Assembly: GCA_934540955.1 (NCBI GenBank)
Contig: CAKTCY010000016.1
Location: forward strand, 1 to 36,073
Origin: an uncultured Faecalibacterium sp.
GTDB taxonomy: Bacteria > Bacillota > Clostridia > Oscillospirales > Ruminococcaceae
Length of the DNA: 36,073 bases
Reading direction: 5' to 3'
Under the pieces are notes generated by a model. The model searched no databases. It saw nothing but the letters and a program-made list of their open reading frames with translations, and was not told the origin of the DNA. Both the position numbers and the translations under genes were made by a program. Of the stretch, positions 16,958 through 25,953 are shown one piece after another (within the stretch, counting starts at the first letter, position 1; each line of letters begins with the position of its first letter).

Positions 16958-17710
16958 ATGCCCATGTTACTGGAAAATAAAGTTGCAGTTGTCACCGGCG
17001 GCAGCCGGGGTATCGGTCTGGCGACCGTCAAGGCCTTTTTGCAGGAGGGCGCTTCGGTGGTGCTGTGCGCCAGCCGTCAGGAGACTGCCGACCACGCGGT
17101 GGCCGAACTGAAAGCCGAGCTGCCGGATGCTGTGGTGGAGGGCATCTGCCCGAACCTTGCCGATGCCGCTGCCGTGCAGGCTGCTATGGACGCTGTTGCC
17201 GCAAAGTACGGCAAGATCGACATTCTGGTAAACAACGCCGGTATGTCGGAAAGCACCCCCTTTGCCAGCTATACCCCGGAACTGTTTGATAAGACCATGG
17301 ATCTGAACGTCAAGGGCGTGTTCAACTGTGCCCATGCTGCCGCCAAGTGGATGGCAGAGCAGCACAGCGGCGTCATCCTGAACGTCTCCTCTGTGGTGTC
17401 CATTACCGGGCAGGTCACCGGCGTGGCTTACCCCACCTCCAAGTTTGCGGTCAACGGCTTTACCCTGACCCTTGCCCGGGAGCTTGGCCCGCAGGGCATC
17501 CGGGTCAACGCCGTCGCCCCCGGCATTACCGAGACCGACATGATGAAAGCCGTGCCCAAGGAAATTATTGATCCCCTCGTTGCACAGATCCCCCTGCGCC
17601 GTCTGGGTCAGCCGGAGGACATCGCCAATGCGCTGGTGTTCCTTGCCTCGGAGAAGGCGTCCTACATCACCGGCGTTGTGCTGAGCGTGGACGGCTTGGC
17701 AAGGGTCTAA
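16958..17710 (+). CDS. BaiA/FabG-like short-chain dehydrogenase
   Basis: 250 aa classical SDR. TGGSRGIG near residue 14 binds NAD(P); NNAG follows strand 4; the catalytic Ser-Tyr-Lys set is seen in VSSVVS and AYPTSK; VAPGITETDM and a terminal SVDG match the family. ATG 16958 and 16964 are both possible, served by the GAGGAG just before the previous stop. The pattern is close to 3-oxoacyl-ACP reductases and to BaiA 3alpha-hydroxysteroid dehydrogenases; the five-base gap to a BaiCD-like enzyme favours a dedicated pathway rather than fatty acid synthesis. Likely reaction: interconversion of a ketone and a secondary alcohol on the same substrate. Terminated at 17751-17795. Confidence 0.82.
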   Translation: MPMLLENKVAVVTGGSRGIGLATVKAFLQEGASVVLCASRQETADHAVAELKAELPDAVVEGICPNLADAAAVQAAMDAVAAKYGKIDILVNNAGMSESTPFASYTPELFDKTMDLNVKGVFNCAHAAAKWMAEQHSGVILNVSSVVSITGQVTGVAYPTSKFAVNGFTLTLARELGPQGIRVNAVAPGITETDMMKAVPKEIIDPLVAQIPLRRLGQPEDIANALVFLASEKASYITGVVLSVDGLARV

Positions 17711-17750
17711 CTGCCTTTTGATATTCTCTTCCTTCATTTTCTTCTCTTTA

Positions 17751-17795
17751 TCCGGCTGTTTCTGCCCCAAAAGGACGGGAACAGCCGGACTTTTT
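17751..17795 (+). terminator. Intrinsic terminator after the SDR gene
   Basis: Perfect 10-bp stem (17751-17760 with 17780-17789) followed by C and five Ts. Separates the flavoenzyme/SDR operon from the araC gene. Confidence 0.88.
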
Positions 17796-17862
17796 ATTGC
17801 ACGGCGCAGCCCGGTATGGTACAGTTATAATAGATGGTCTATTTTATAGGAAGGTGAAAAAC

Positions 17863-19077
17863 ATGGAGCAGTACCAGAGCATTTGTCAGCACCTGTACGA
17901 GGCTACCCAGATCCCGGCGCTTCTGGTGGCGCAGGATGGTCATGTGGTGGCGGAGTGGTCCCGTTTTTCCAAAACGCCGGTGCCGGAATACGGCTTCAAG
18001 ATGGCGGTGCAGGATTTTGAGCTGCAAAAGCGGGACACACTGCACCCGACCATTTTCCACATCAAGCCCGGCTATCTGTTCGCGGTGGCAAAGCTGGATG
18101 CGCAGCTGTACTGGGTCACGGGGCTGGTGTCTCCGGTGCACCGCAGCTATGAGGAAATTTTTGCCGCCTACGGGCAGGAAAGTCTGTTCACCCCGGAAGC
18201 GCTGCGCACGCTTGCCACCGGGCTGCTCAACTCTCCGCTGGTCACCCTTTCGCAGTTGAAAAGCACGGTCTGCCTTTTGTTGTGCCTTGTGCACGGCACC
18301 ATGATCCCGGAGGAGAATATTCTGCTGTGCAACGATGAAGACCGTCTGCCCATCGGACAGCCGTTTCAGGCGGCGCTGTTCCAGATACGGGAAACCCCGG
18401 AGGCTCATGTTACCACCCGGCTGGAGGACCGCATCGCCGCGCTGGTTGCAGCAGGGAACATGGAGGAGCTTGCCCGGTATATGCGCAAGCCGGAGCAGGG
18501 AAAAAGCGGAAAAATGTCGGATGACCCCCTGCGGCAGATGAAGTACCATTTTGTGGGGTTTGCCGTGATCGTGTCCCGTGCCGCCATCAAGGGCGGCGTG
18601 GACGAGGAGGAAGCGCTGACCCTCAGCGACCTTTACTGTCAGCGGATGGATGTGATGACCCAAGCCATCGACATCCTGCGCACCGTCTATGATATGAGCA
18701 TGGATTTCTGCCGCAAGGTGCAGCAGGGCAAGCAGGGCAGCTACTCGCCCACGGTGCAAAAGTGCCTGCACTATATCTCCCGGCACCTGCACGAGAATAT
18801 CCGCGCCGAGCACCTTGCCCTGCTGACCGGGCTCAGCTCCAAGACGGTGGCAGAGCGCTTCCGACAGGAGACCGGCTATTCCATCCCGGACTATCTCCAT
18901 GCACAGCGGGTGGAGGAGGCAAAGTATCTTTTGCGGTACACCGAGTATTCGCTGGCGGAAATTTCCGGCATCCTCAACTATGCCTCCCAGAGCTATTTTA
19001 CCAAGATCTTCCGGGACCGCACCGGGCAGACCCCGCAGCAGTACCGGGACTGCCCGCAGGAATTGACAAATTCATAG
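17863..19077 (+). CDS. AraC-family regulator with PocR-like sensor domain
   Basis: 404 aa from ATG 17863, which has an AGGAAGG site; an earlier in-frame GTG-type start (17797) falls in the terminator and is rejected. TATAAT at 17826-17831 is a likely -10. Residues 1-180 (IPALLVAQDGHVVAEWS ... ) look like the PocR/PAS-like sensor domain common in clostridial AraC proteins; about 190-290 is a helical linker; from about 300 the double helix-turn-helix is clear (LALLTGLSSKTVAERFRQETG, then EYSLAEISGILNYASQSYFTKIFRDRTGQTPQQYR). It lies between the flavoenzyme/SDR operon and the GH3 operon in the same direction, so it could control either. Ligand unknown. Confidence 0.82.
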   Translation: MEQYQSICQHLYEATQIPALLVAQDGHVVAEWSRFSKTPVPEYGFKMAVQDFELQKRDTLHPTIFHIKPGYLFAVAKLDAQLYWVTGLVSPVHRSYEEIFAAYGQESLFTPEALRTLATGLLNSPLVTLSQLKSTVCLLLCLVHGTMIPEENILLCNDEDRLPIGQPFQAALFQIRETPEAHVTTRLEDRIAALVAAGNMEELARYMRKPEQGKSGKMSDDPLRQMKYHFVGFAVIVSRAAIKGGVDEEEALTLSDLYCQRMDVMTQAIDILRTVYDMSMDFCRKVQQGKQGSYSPTVQKCLHYISRHLHENIRAEHLALLTGLSSKTVAERFRQETGYSIPDYLHAQRVEEAKYLLRYTEYSLAEISGILNYASQSYFTKIFRDRTGQTPQQYRDCPQELTNS

Positions 19078-19223
19078 GATGAGACCGGGGATGCGTGACG
19101 GTTTGTTCCGCATTTTTTTATAAACTTCTTTTTATTGATATACCCGTCCGTCTTTCCTTTGTTATAGTAGGGCTACCATCCGCTGATTCACCAAAAGAAT
19201 GAAGGAAAGGCAAGGAATTTGTA

Positions 19224-22200
19224 GTGAAAGAGCGTAACGAAAAGCGCCCGCCCCGCAAAAAAGGCATTGTTCCCATTGCGGTGCTGCTGACCATCGGTCT
19301 CGTGGTCAACATCGCCTGCGGAATCTTCTATTCCGCCATCACCCCGTTTATGACCGCAAACCTCAACCCGCTGCTGACGGGTCAGAAGCAGGTGACCACC
19401 GGCCAGAGCCTGACCGTGGAGCAGGCGGCAGAGCAGAGCCGCGCCATGGCACAGGAGCTGGTGCAGGAGGGCGCCGTTCTGCTGAAGGACCAGAACAGCG
19501 CCCTGCCGCTGGCAGAGGGCACCGCCGTCAACCTGTTCGGCTACGGCTCCGTGGACCCCATCTACGGCGGCAGCGGCTCCGGCGCAAGCGACACCTCCTC
19601 CAACATCGACCTCGTCACCGGCCTGACCAACGCCGGGTTCACGGTCAATCAGGAGCTGGTGGATTTCTATAAGAAGTCCGGCGTCAGCCGTGCAGCCCAG
19701 AAGGGCTTTGAGGGCTCCAACTTCACCCCCGCCGAGGTGCCCGCAGCACAGTACACCGACACGCTGCTGCAAAATGCCAAGGCTTTCTCGGATGTGGCCA
19801 TCGTCACCATCTCCCGCGTGGGCGGCGAGGGCGGCGACCTGCCGCAGGATATGTACGCCGCCGGTTACAGCAAGACCGATGACGGCAGACATTATCTGGA
19901 GCTGACGCAGGACGAAGAGAACCTGCTGGCACTCATCAAGGCACAGGGCTTTGGCAGGGTGATCGTGCTCATCAACTCCTCCAATGCTATGGAGCTGGGC
20001 TTCTTGGAGGATGACTCCATTGATGCTGCCCTGTGGATCGGCAGTCTTGGCTCCACCGGCTTCAACGCCGTGGGCGAGATTTTGTCCGGCAAGGTGAACC
20101 CCTCCGGCCGTCTGTCGGATACCTACGCTTACGACCTGACCACCGCTCCGGCTTACTGGAACGCAGGCGACTTTACCTACTCCAACCTCAAGCACCACTA
20201 TGTGGAGTACGCCGAGGGCATCTATGTGGGCTACCGCTTCTACGAGACCCGCTATGTGGACAACACCACCGGCCTGTGCGATGAAGCCGCCTACGCAAAG
20301 GCAGTGCAGTACCCCTTCGGCTACGGTCTGTCCTACACCACCTTTGAGCAGTCCATCGCCGACTACAAGACCACCGACAGCGCCATCAAGATGACCGTGG
20401 AGGTCAAGAACACCGGCGCTGTGGCTGGCAAGGACGTGGTGCAGGTCTACTACACCGCACCCTATACCATCGGCGGCATTGAAAAATCCCATGTGGTGCT
20501 GGCAGGTTTTGCAAAGACTGGCCTGCTGCAGCCCGGCGCTTCCGAGAAGGTGACCGTTACCTTTGCCCCGGAGGATATGGCCTCTTACGATGAGACCGGC
20601 GCAAGGGCTTACGTTCTGGAAGCCGGTACTTACCAGATCAAGCTGATGCGCAATGCCCACGAGGTCATCGACCAGCGGGAGTACGAAGTGCCCGCCACCA
20701 TCACTTACAGCGGCGATAACGCCCGCAGCACCGACCTTGTGGCTGCCACCAACGAGTTTGAGGATGTGGCACAGGGTCAGATCAAGCAGTACGTCTCCCG
20801 CGCCGACTGGGAGGGCACTCTGCCCACCACCCGCACCGACGGCAAGACTGCCAGTGCAGAGACCGTTGCCGCCAAGGAGAACACTCCTGTCTACGAGAAT
20901 AACGACAGCGACCAGCCCATTACCATTGCCGACCACGGCCTGACGCTGGAGGATATGACCGGGCTGGATTACGATGACCCCAAGTGGGACGACCTGCTGG
21001 AGCAGCTCAGCGTGGACGACATGACCAACATGATCTCCAACGGCGGCTGGTCCACCCCGGAGGTTGCCAGCGTGGGCAAGCCCGCCACCAACGATCTGGA
21101 CGGCCCTGCGGGCATCAACAGTCTGGTCAGCAGCCTGAAGGGCGTTTCCTTCCCCAGCGAGGTCATCGTGGGTTCCAGCTGGAACACCGACCTTGCCCAG
21201 CGCTTTGGCACCGCCTTTGGCGCCGAGGCCGCCGCAAACCATGTGGTGGGTCTGTACGCCCCCGGCATGAACATCCACCGCACCCCCTTCTCCGGCCGTA
21301 ACTTCGAGTATTACAGCGAGGACGGCCTGCTGTCCGGTAAGATGGGCGCTGCCATGGTGCAGGGCGTGGGCAGTCAGGGCGTGTACACCTACATCAAGCA
21401 CTTTGCCCTGAACGATCAGGAGTCCAACCGTCTGTCCATCTCGGTCTGGGCAAACGAGCAATCCATCCGCGAAATTTACCTCAAGCCCTTTGAGCTTTCT
21501 GTCAAGGAGGGCGGCACCACCGCTGTCATGAGCAGTTACAGCCGCCTTGGCAACACTTGGGCAGGCGCTTCCAAGGCGCTGCTCACCGATGTGCTCCGCA
21601 ACGAGTGGGGCTTCCACGGCATGGTGGTCACCGACTCCGCCATGGGCAACACCAGCTGGATGGACATCAACCTTGCCCTCCGCGCAGGCGGCGACATGAT
21701 GCTCTGCCTGATGGGCGTCAAGCTGGATTCCTCCTCCAACACCGCACAGCAGGCCATGCGCCGCGCCTGCCACAACATCCTGTACACGCAGGCAAACAGC
21801 ATCGCCATTGCGGCAGCTGTGGATAACACCCCCTACTGGCTCATCCTGCTGGCCATCGTGGACAGCATCCTGCTCATTGCCATCGTTCTGCTGATCCTCA
21901 AGCGCATCCCCGCCGGTAAAAAACTGGGCAAGGGTGCAAAGGCCGGTATCTGCGTGGGCATCGCTGCCGTGGTGGCACTGGTGTTCTGGGCCATGTTCTT
22001 CCGCAGCAGCAGCGTATCGGCTGCAGCTTCCTCTGAGAGCGCAGCCGCTTCCGAAACTGCCGAGAGCATCGCAGCTTCGGAAGAAGCAAAGGACGGTGTG
22101 TTTATGGAGCTGTCCCAGACCGATGCAGGCGGTTGGCTGGGCTGCCATGTCTACCTGATGGAGGACGGCAGCTACTCCGTTACCTACGATTACACCGCCG

Positions 22201-22721
22201 ATAATACCGGCATCGAGGGCGAAAAGGGCACTTACGAGATTGGCGCGGACGGCACCCTGACCCTGACCGCAGAGGACGGCACGGTGCATACCGCCGCTGC
22301 CGTTGCCAACGCAGATGGCACCATCAGCTACACGCTGGAGTTCACCGAGGCCAACACCTCTGTGGTCTGCAACCCCACCGGCACTCTTGATCCCAGTGCA
22401 GCATCCGCAGCTCCCGCCATGGAAGGTCTGCTGGTGGAACTGTCCCAGAAGGATGCAGGCGGCTGGCTGGGCTGCCACGTCTACCTGATGCAGGACGGAA
22501 CCTTCTCTCTCACCTATGACTACACCGCCGACAATGCCGGGATCGAAGCCGCCAAGGGCACTTATGCGGACAACGGGGATGGCACCCTGACCTTGACTGC
22601 CGATTCCGGCGAGGAGATCACCGTGACCGTTACCGACAACGGCAACGGCACTAAGACCTACGCTGCCGAGGTCACCGAGCCTAACACCTCCGTGGTCTGC
22701 AACCCCACCGGCAAACGCTGA
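19224..22721 (+). CDS. Membrane-anchored GH3 glycosidase with swapped domain order and C-terminal beta-repeats
   Basis: 1165 aa, GTG start with AGGAA upstream. A transmembrane anchor at residues 13-38 is followed by the GH3 C-terminal alpha/beta sandwich (GYGSVDPIYGGSGSG, about 90-350), the FnIII-like domain (about 385-480), and only then the catalytic barrel (about 590-850), the reverse of the usual order. The nucleophile motif GMVVTDS places Asp804; KHFALNDQE is the substrate-site block. Two more membrane segments (871-895, 904-927) follow, a Ser/Ala linker, and two copies of an about 98-residue beta-rich module (957-1055, 1067-1165; each with GGWLGCHVYLM and SVVCNPTG). Family role: release of terminal beta-linked glucose or xylose from oligosaccharides or plant glycosides. 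First gene of a likely operon with the next GH3 and a GtrA-like protein. Confidence 0.85.
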   Translation: MKERNEKRPPRKKGIVPIAVLLTIGLVVNIACGIFYSAITPFMTANLNPLLTGQKQVTTGQSLTVEQAAEQSRAMAQELVQEGAVLLKDQNSALPLAEGTAVNLFGYGSVDPIYGGSGSGASDTSSNIDLVTGLTNAGFTVNQELVDFYKKSGVSRAAQKGFEGSNFTPAEVPAAQYTDTLLQNAKAFSDVAIVTISRVGGEGGDLPQDMYAAGYSKTDDGRHYLELTQDEENLLALIKAQGFGRVIVLINSSNAMELGFLEDDSIDAALWIGSLGSTGFNAVGEILSGKVNPSGRLSDTYAYDLTTAPAYWNAGDFTYSNLKHHYVEYAEGIYVGYRFYETRYVDNTTGLCDEAAYAKAVQYPFGYGLSYTTFEQSIADYKTTDSAIKMTVEVKNTGAVAGKDVVQVYYTAPYTIGGIEKSHVVLAGFAKTGLLQPGASEKVTVTFAPEDMASYDETGARAYVLEAGTYQIKLMRNAHEVIDQREYEVPATITYSGDNARSTDLVAATNEFEDVAQGQIKQYVSRADWEGTLPTTRTDGKTASAETVAAKENTPVYENNDSDQPITIADHGLTLEDMTGLDYDDPKWDDLLEQLSVDDMTNMISNGGWSTPEVASVGKPATNDLDGPAGINSLVSSLKGVSFPSEVIVGSSWNTDLAQRFGTAFGAEAAANHVVGLYAPGMNIHRTPFSGRNFEYYSEDGLLSGKMGAAMVQGVGSQGVYTYIKHFALNDQESNRLSISVWANEQSIREIYLKPFELSVKEGGTTAVMSSYSRLGNTWAGASKALLTDVLRNEWGFHGMVVTDSAMGNTSWMDINLALRAGGDMMLCLMGVKLDSSSNTAQQAMRRACHNILYTQANSIAIAAAVDNTPYWLILLAIVDSILLIAIVLLILKRIPAGKKLGKGAKAGICVGIAAVVALVFWAMFFRSSSVSAAASSESAAASETAESIAASEEAKDGVFMELSQTDAGGWLGCHVYLMEDGSYSVTYDYTADNTGIEGEKGTYEIGADGTLTLTAEDGTVHTAAAVANADGTISYTLEFTEANTSVVCNPTGTLDPSAASAAPAMEGLLVELSQKDAGGWLGCHVYLMQDGTFSLTYDYTADNAGIEAAKGTYADNGDGTLTLTADSGEEITVTVTDNGNGTKTYAAEVTEPNTSVVCNPTGKR
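22097..22721 (+). repeat. Two tandem coding repeats of about 300 bp
   Basis: The 3' end of the anchored GH3 gene encodes two similar modules (about 22097-22390 and 22424-22721). Both contain a near-identical GGWLGCHVYLM core, a TYDYTADN block and an ending SVVCNPTG. A recent internal duplication; possible fold is a small beta barrel or binding domain, not identified. Confidence 0.8.
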
Positions 22722-22777
22722 TGGCCTATGGGCGGCGATGCTCCCGCACTGCCGCCCGTTTTATATGAGGAGACGCT

Positions 22778-25201
22778 ATGAAACACCCTGAAATTCTCCA
22801 AAAGCTTTCCCTTGAACAAAAATGTGCCCTGCTGTCCGGCAAAAATACATGGCAGACGCAGGACTACCCCAAGCAGGGCGTGCCCGCCATCTGGCTGTCG
22901 GACGGCCCCAACGGCCTGCGCAAGCAGGCGGGCGCAGCCGACCATCTGGGCTTGAACCCCTCCGAGCCCGCCACTTGTTTTCCCACCGCCGCCACCATGG
23001 CCAACAGCTGGGACCCGGTGCTGGGCGAGGAGGTAGGCCGGGCGCTGGGCGAGGAGACCGCCGCTTACCGGGTAAATGTACTGCTGGGCCCGGGCCTGAA
23101 CGTGAAGCGCAGCCCCCTGTGCGGACGCAGCTTTGAGTATTTCTCCGAGGACCCCTACCTTTCCGGCAAGATGGCGGCTGCCTACGTCCGGGGCATTCAG
23201 GAAAACGGCATTGCCGCCTGTCCCAAGCACTTTGCAGTGAACAGTCAGGAGCTGCGCCGTATGGCAAGCAACTCGGTGCTGGACGAGCGCACCCTGCGGG
23301 AGCTGTACCTCACCGCCTTTGAGATCGTGGTCAAGGAGGCGCACCCCAAGTCCATCATGTCCGCCTACAACAAGGTGAACGATACCTACGCCAACGAGAA
23401 CCACCACCTGCTGGTGGATATCCTGCGCAAGGAGTGGGGCTTTGACGGGGCCGTCGTCACCGACTGGGGCGGCTCCAACGACCATGTGGAGGGCGTGAAG
23501 AACGGCTCCACGCTGGAAATGCCTTCGCCGGGTCTGGGCGGGGCACGCAAGCTGCTGAAGGCGGTAGCCGAGGGCAGCCTGACCGAGCAGGAGATCGACC
23601 TGCGGGTGGACGAGCTGCTGGAGTTGGTGCTTTCCACCACCGCAGCGCTGGAAAAAGCACCCCGCAGCTTTGACGAAAAGGCGCATCACGAATTGGCCCA
23701 GCGGGCGGCTGCGGAGAGCATCGTTCTGCTGAAAAATGAGGGCGGCATCCTGCCCCTGAAGCACGGCAAAAAGGTGACTCTCATCGGTGATTTTGCCCTG
23801 ACGCCCCGGTATCAGGGCGCGGGCTCCAGCATGGTGAACCCCACCAAGGTGGACAGCCTGAAGGACGCCATGGAGGCGGCAGAGCTGGAAATGGTCGGCT
23901 ACTGCGCCGGTTACGAGCGCAGCGGCAAGCCCAACAAAGCCTATCTGGACGAGGCTGTCTCGCAGGCAAAGATGGCAGACGTGGTGATCTTGTGCATCGG
24001 TCTGGACGAATCCAGCGAGAGCGAGGGCTTAGACCGCACCCACATCGGCATCCCGGCGGTGCAAAAGCAGCTGCTGGATGCCGTCGCTGCAGCCAACCCC
24101 AACGTGGTGGCAGTGGTCAGCGCGGGCAGCGTCATCGAGACTGACTGGGTGGAGCAATGCAGGGCCGTGGTGCACGGCTATCTGGGCGGGCAGGCCGGTG
24201 CCAGCGCCATGCTGGAGGTGCTCACCGGCTGGCAGAACCCCTGCGGCAAGCTGGCGGAGACCATCCCCCTGCGCTACGAGGATACCCCCGCCGCCCGGTA
24301 TTTCCCGGGGAAAAAGCAGAACGCCGAGTACCGGGAGGGGCTGTACGTCGGCTACCGCTACTACGAGACTGCCAACAAGGCGGTGCGGTATCCCTTTGGC
24401 TACGGCCTGAGCTACACCACCTTTGCGTACAGTGATCTGAAGGTAAATGCAGATAAAGTTACTTTTACCCTTACCAACACCGGCAGCGTAGCCGGTGCGG
24501 AAATTGCACAGCTCTATGTGGCAAAGCCGGATGCAGCGGTTTTCCGCCCTGCTAAGGAGCTGAAGGGCTTTGCCAAAGTGTTCCTCAAGGCAGGGGAGAG
24601 CAAAACGGTCACCATCCCGCTGGACGACAAGACCTTCCGCTACTGGAACGTGGCCACCGACAGCTGGGAGGTGGAGGGCGGCAGCTATCAGCTGCTGGTG
24701 GGTGCCAATGTGCAGGATATCCGCCTGACCGCCGACATCACTCTGCCGGGTACAGGCGCACCCGACCCCTATGCAGGCAAAGACCTTGCACATTACCGCA
24801 CCGCCCATGTGCAGGAGGTGTCGGATGCGGAGCTTGAGGCGCTGCTGGGGCGTCCGCTGCCGGAGGAAACCACCGCCATCGACCGCACCATGACCTTGGG
24901 CGAGCTGCACCACAGCCGCAGCCCGCTGTGCTGGCTCATCGCAGGGGTGCTCACCCTGCTGCTGCGCTCTGGCGAAAAGCGGGGCAAGCCCAACCTGAAC
25001 ATCCTGTTCCAGTACAATATGCCGCTGCGCGGGCTGGCGCAGATGACAAACGGCATGATCGGAGACGAGTTTGTGGACGGCCTTGTGCTGGAAGCAAAGG
25101 GCTTCTGGGTCATTGGCATTCTGCGTGCACTGGTGGGTCTTTTGCAGAACTATGTAGCCAACAGCCGCTATCAGGCAAGGCTGGATGAGCAGTCCAGATA
25201 A
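22778..25201 (+). CDS. GH3 beta-glucosidase, cytoplasmic
   Basis: 807 aa with the usual GH3 order. Catalytic barrel (residues 1-300): LSDGPNGLRKQ, GPGLNVKRSPLCGRSFEYFSEDP, KHFAVNSQE and the nucleophile in VVTDWGG (Asp229). Alpha/beta sandwich (about 320-540): ESEGLDRTHIGIP. FnIII-like domain (about 560-660): YPFGYGLSYTTF opens it. A C-terminal extension of about 110 residues (ALLGRPLPEE ... SPLCWLIAGVLTLLL ... NMPLRGLAQMTNGM) is partly hydrophobic and seen in other clostridial GH3 enzymes, so far as I recall. No signal peptide, so it probably splits imported beta-glucosides. Start ATG has GAGGAG; 56 bases after the anchored GH3, 15 before the GtrA-like gene. Confidence 0.9.
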   Translation: MKHPEILQKLSLEQKCALLSGKNTWQTQDYPKQGVPAIWLSDGPNGLRKQAGAADHLGLNPSEPATCFPTAATMANSWDPVLGEEVGRALGEETAAYRVNVLLGPGLNVKRSPLCGRSFEYFSEDPYLSGKMAAAYVRGIQENGIAACPKHFAVNSQELRRMASNSVLDERTLRELYLTAFEIVVKEAHPKSIMSAYNKVNDTYANENHHLLVDILRKEWGFDGAVVTDWGGSNDHVEGVKNGSTLEMPSPGLGGARKLLKAVAEGSLTEQEIDLRVDELLELVLSTTAALEKAPRSFDEKAHHELAQRAAAESIVLLKNEGGILPLKHGKKVTLIGDFALTPRYQGAGSSMVNPTKVDSLKDAMEAAELEMVGYCAGYERSGKPNKAYLDEAVSQAKMADVVILCIGLDESSESEGLDRTHIGIPAVQKQLLDAVAAANPNVVAVVSAGSVIETDWVEQCRAVVHGYLGGQAGASAMLEVLTGWQNPCGKLAETIPLRYEDTPAARYFPGKKQNAEYREGLYVGYRYYETANKAVRYPFGYGLSYTTFAYSDLKVNADKVTFTLTNTGSVAGAEIAQLYVAKPDAAVFRPAKELKGFAKVFLKAGESKTVTIPLDDKTFRYWNVATDSWEVEGGSYQLLVGANVQDIRLTADITLPGTGAPDPYAGKDLAHYRTAHVQEVSDAELEALLGRPLPEETTAIDRTMTLGELHHSRSPLCWLIAGVLTLLLRSGEKRGKPNLNILFQYNMPLRGLAQMTNGMIGDEFVDGLVLEAKGFWVIGILRALVGLLQNYVANSRYQARLDEQSR

Positions 25202-25216
25202 GAGGGGAATAATGCT

Positions 25217-25768
25217 ATGAATTTCTGGAATAACTTTGCGGCAAAGCACCCCGCCGCTGCCAAGTGGGTGCGCGAGGGCGGCTTGTTTGTCATCGTGTCC
25301 AACCTGATCACCGTGTTCAAATACCTGCTGCTGCAATTTCTGCCTAAGGCCTTTGCCAGCCTGCCGGTGGTGGATTTCGGCTGGCCGGGCATTGATATCA
25401 CCCTGTTCGGCGAGACCTTCAAGTGGAACATCCTCGGCTACGATGCCGCCCACGGCGGTTTGCCTTACTTCTGCGCCTACATGATCGCCATGGTCATCGG
25501 CGAGTGCATCAACTTCCCCATCCAGCGCAATTTCGTGTTCCGCAGCAAGGGCAATCTGGCAAAGCAGATCGGCTGGTATCTGCTGGCCTTCTGCGTCATC
25601 ACCTGCATCGTCAACTCCATCAACTGCATCTGGGTGGCAGTGGCAGGGCTGCTGGTGCCGGACTTCATCTACAACATCGGCACCACCGTGCTCAACGGCG
25701 GCATCTCCATGGTCATCTTCTTCTTCGTGAATAAGATCATCTTCCCGGAGGGCGAACAGGCAAAATAA
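25217..25768 (+). CDS. GtrA-like membrane protein
   Basis: 183 aa with four hydrophobic segments. The FPIQRNFVFRSKG block after the second segment matches the GtrA family signature (NF...R.wvF), whose members are thought to flip or help move polyprenyl-linked sugars across the membrane for cell-surface glycan decoration. It starts 15 bases after the cytoplasmic GH3 gene, so it belongs to that operon. Family members are normally 120-150 residues; this one is longer, mainly through a loop between the first two segments. Whether it serves sugar transfer here is not shown. Confidence 0.75.
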   Translation: MNFWNNFAAKHPAAAKWVREGGLFVIVSNLITVFKYLLLQFLPKAFASLPVVDFGWPGIDITLFGETFKWNILGYDAAHGGLPYFCAYMIAMVIGECINFPIQRNFVFRSKGNLAKQIGWYLLAFCVITCIVNSINCIWVAVAGLLVPDFIYNIGTTVLNGGISMVIFFFVNKIIFPEGEQAK

Positions 25769-25902
25769 AGCCCGGCAGGATTCCGTGTGCTTTTCCCGGC
25801 ATTCGTCCGGCGATACCTGTTATCTCGTCTGTTCCTCCCGACGGGGGAGAACGCGGGCTGCATACAGATGTTTTGCAGCTCTGCGCCCTGAAAAATAAAG
25901 AT

Positions 25903-25941
25903 CCGAGCCATCTCCGATCGGAGAAGGGCTCGGTTCTTTTC
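25903..25941. terminator. Bidirectional terminator between converging genes
   Basis: CCGAGCC (25903-25909) and GGCTCGG (25927-25933) enclose a further perfect CTCC-GATC-GGAG hairpin. It is followed by a T-rich tract on the plus strand and by T-rich sequence on the minus strand, serving both the GtrA-like gene and the lipoprotein gene. Confidence 0.85.
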
Positions 25942-25953
25942 TTTCTACGCCGC

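Noticed and set aside
19188..22478. A 1096-codon open frame antisense to the membrane GH3 gene
   Set aside because: Same effect of codon bias; composition is Gly/His/Val-rich without motifs, and GH3 motifs on the plus strand are decisive.
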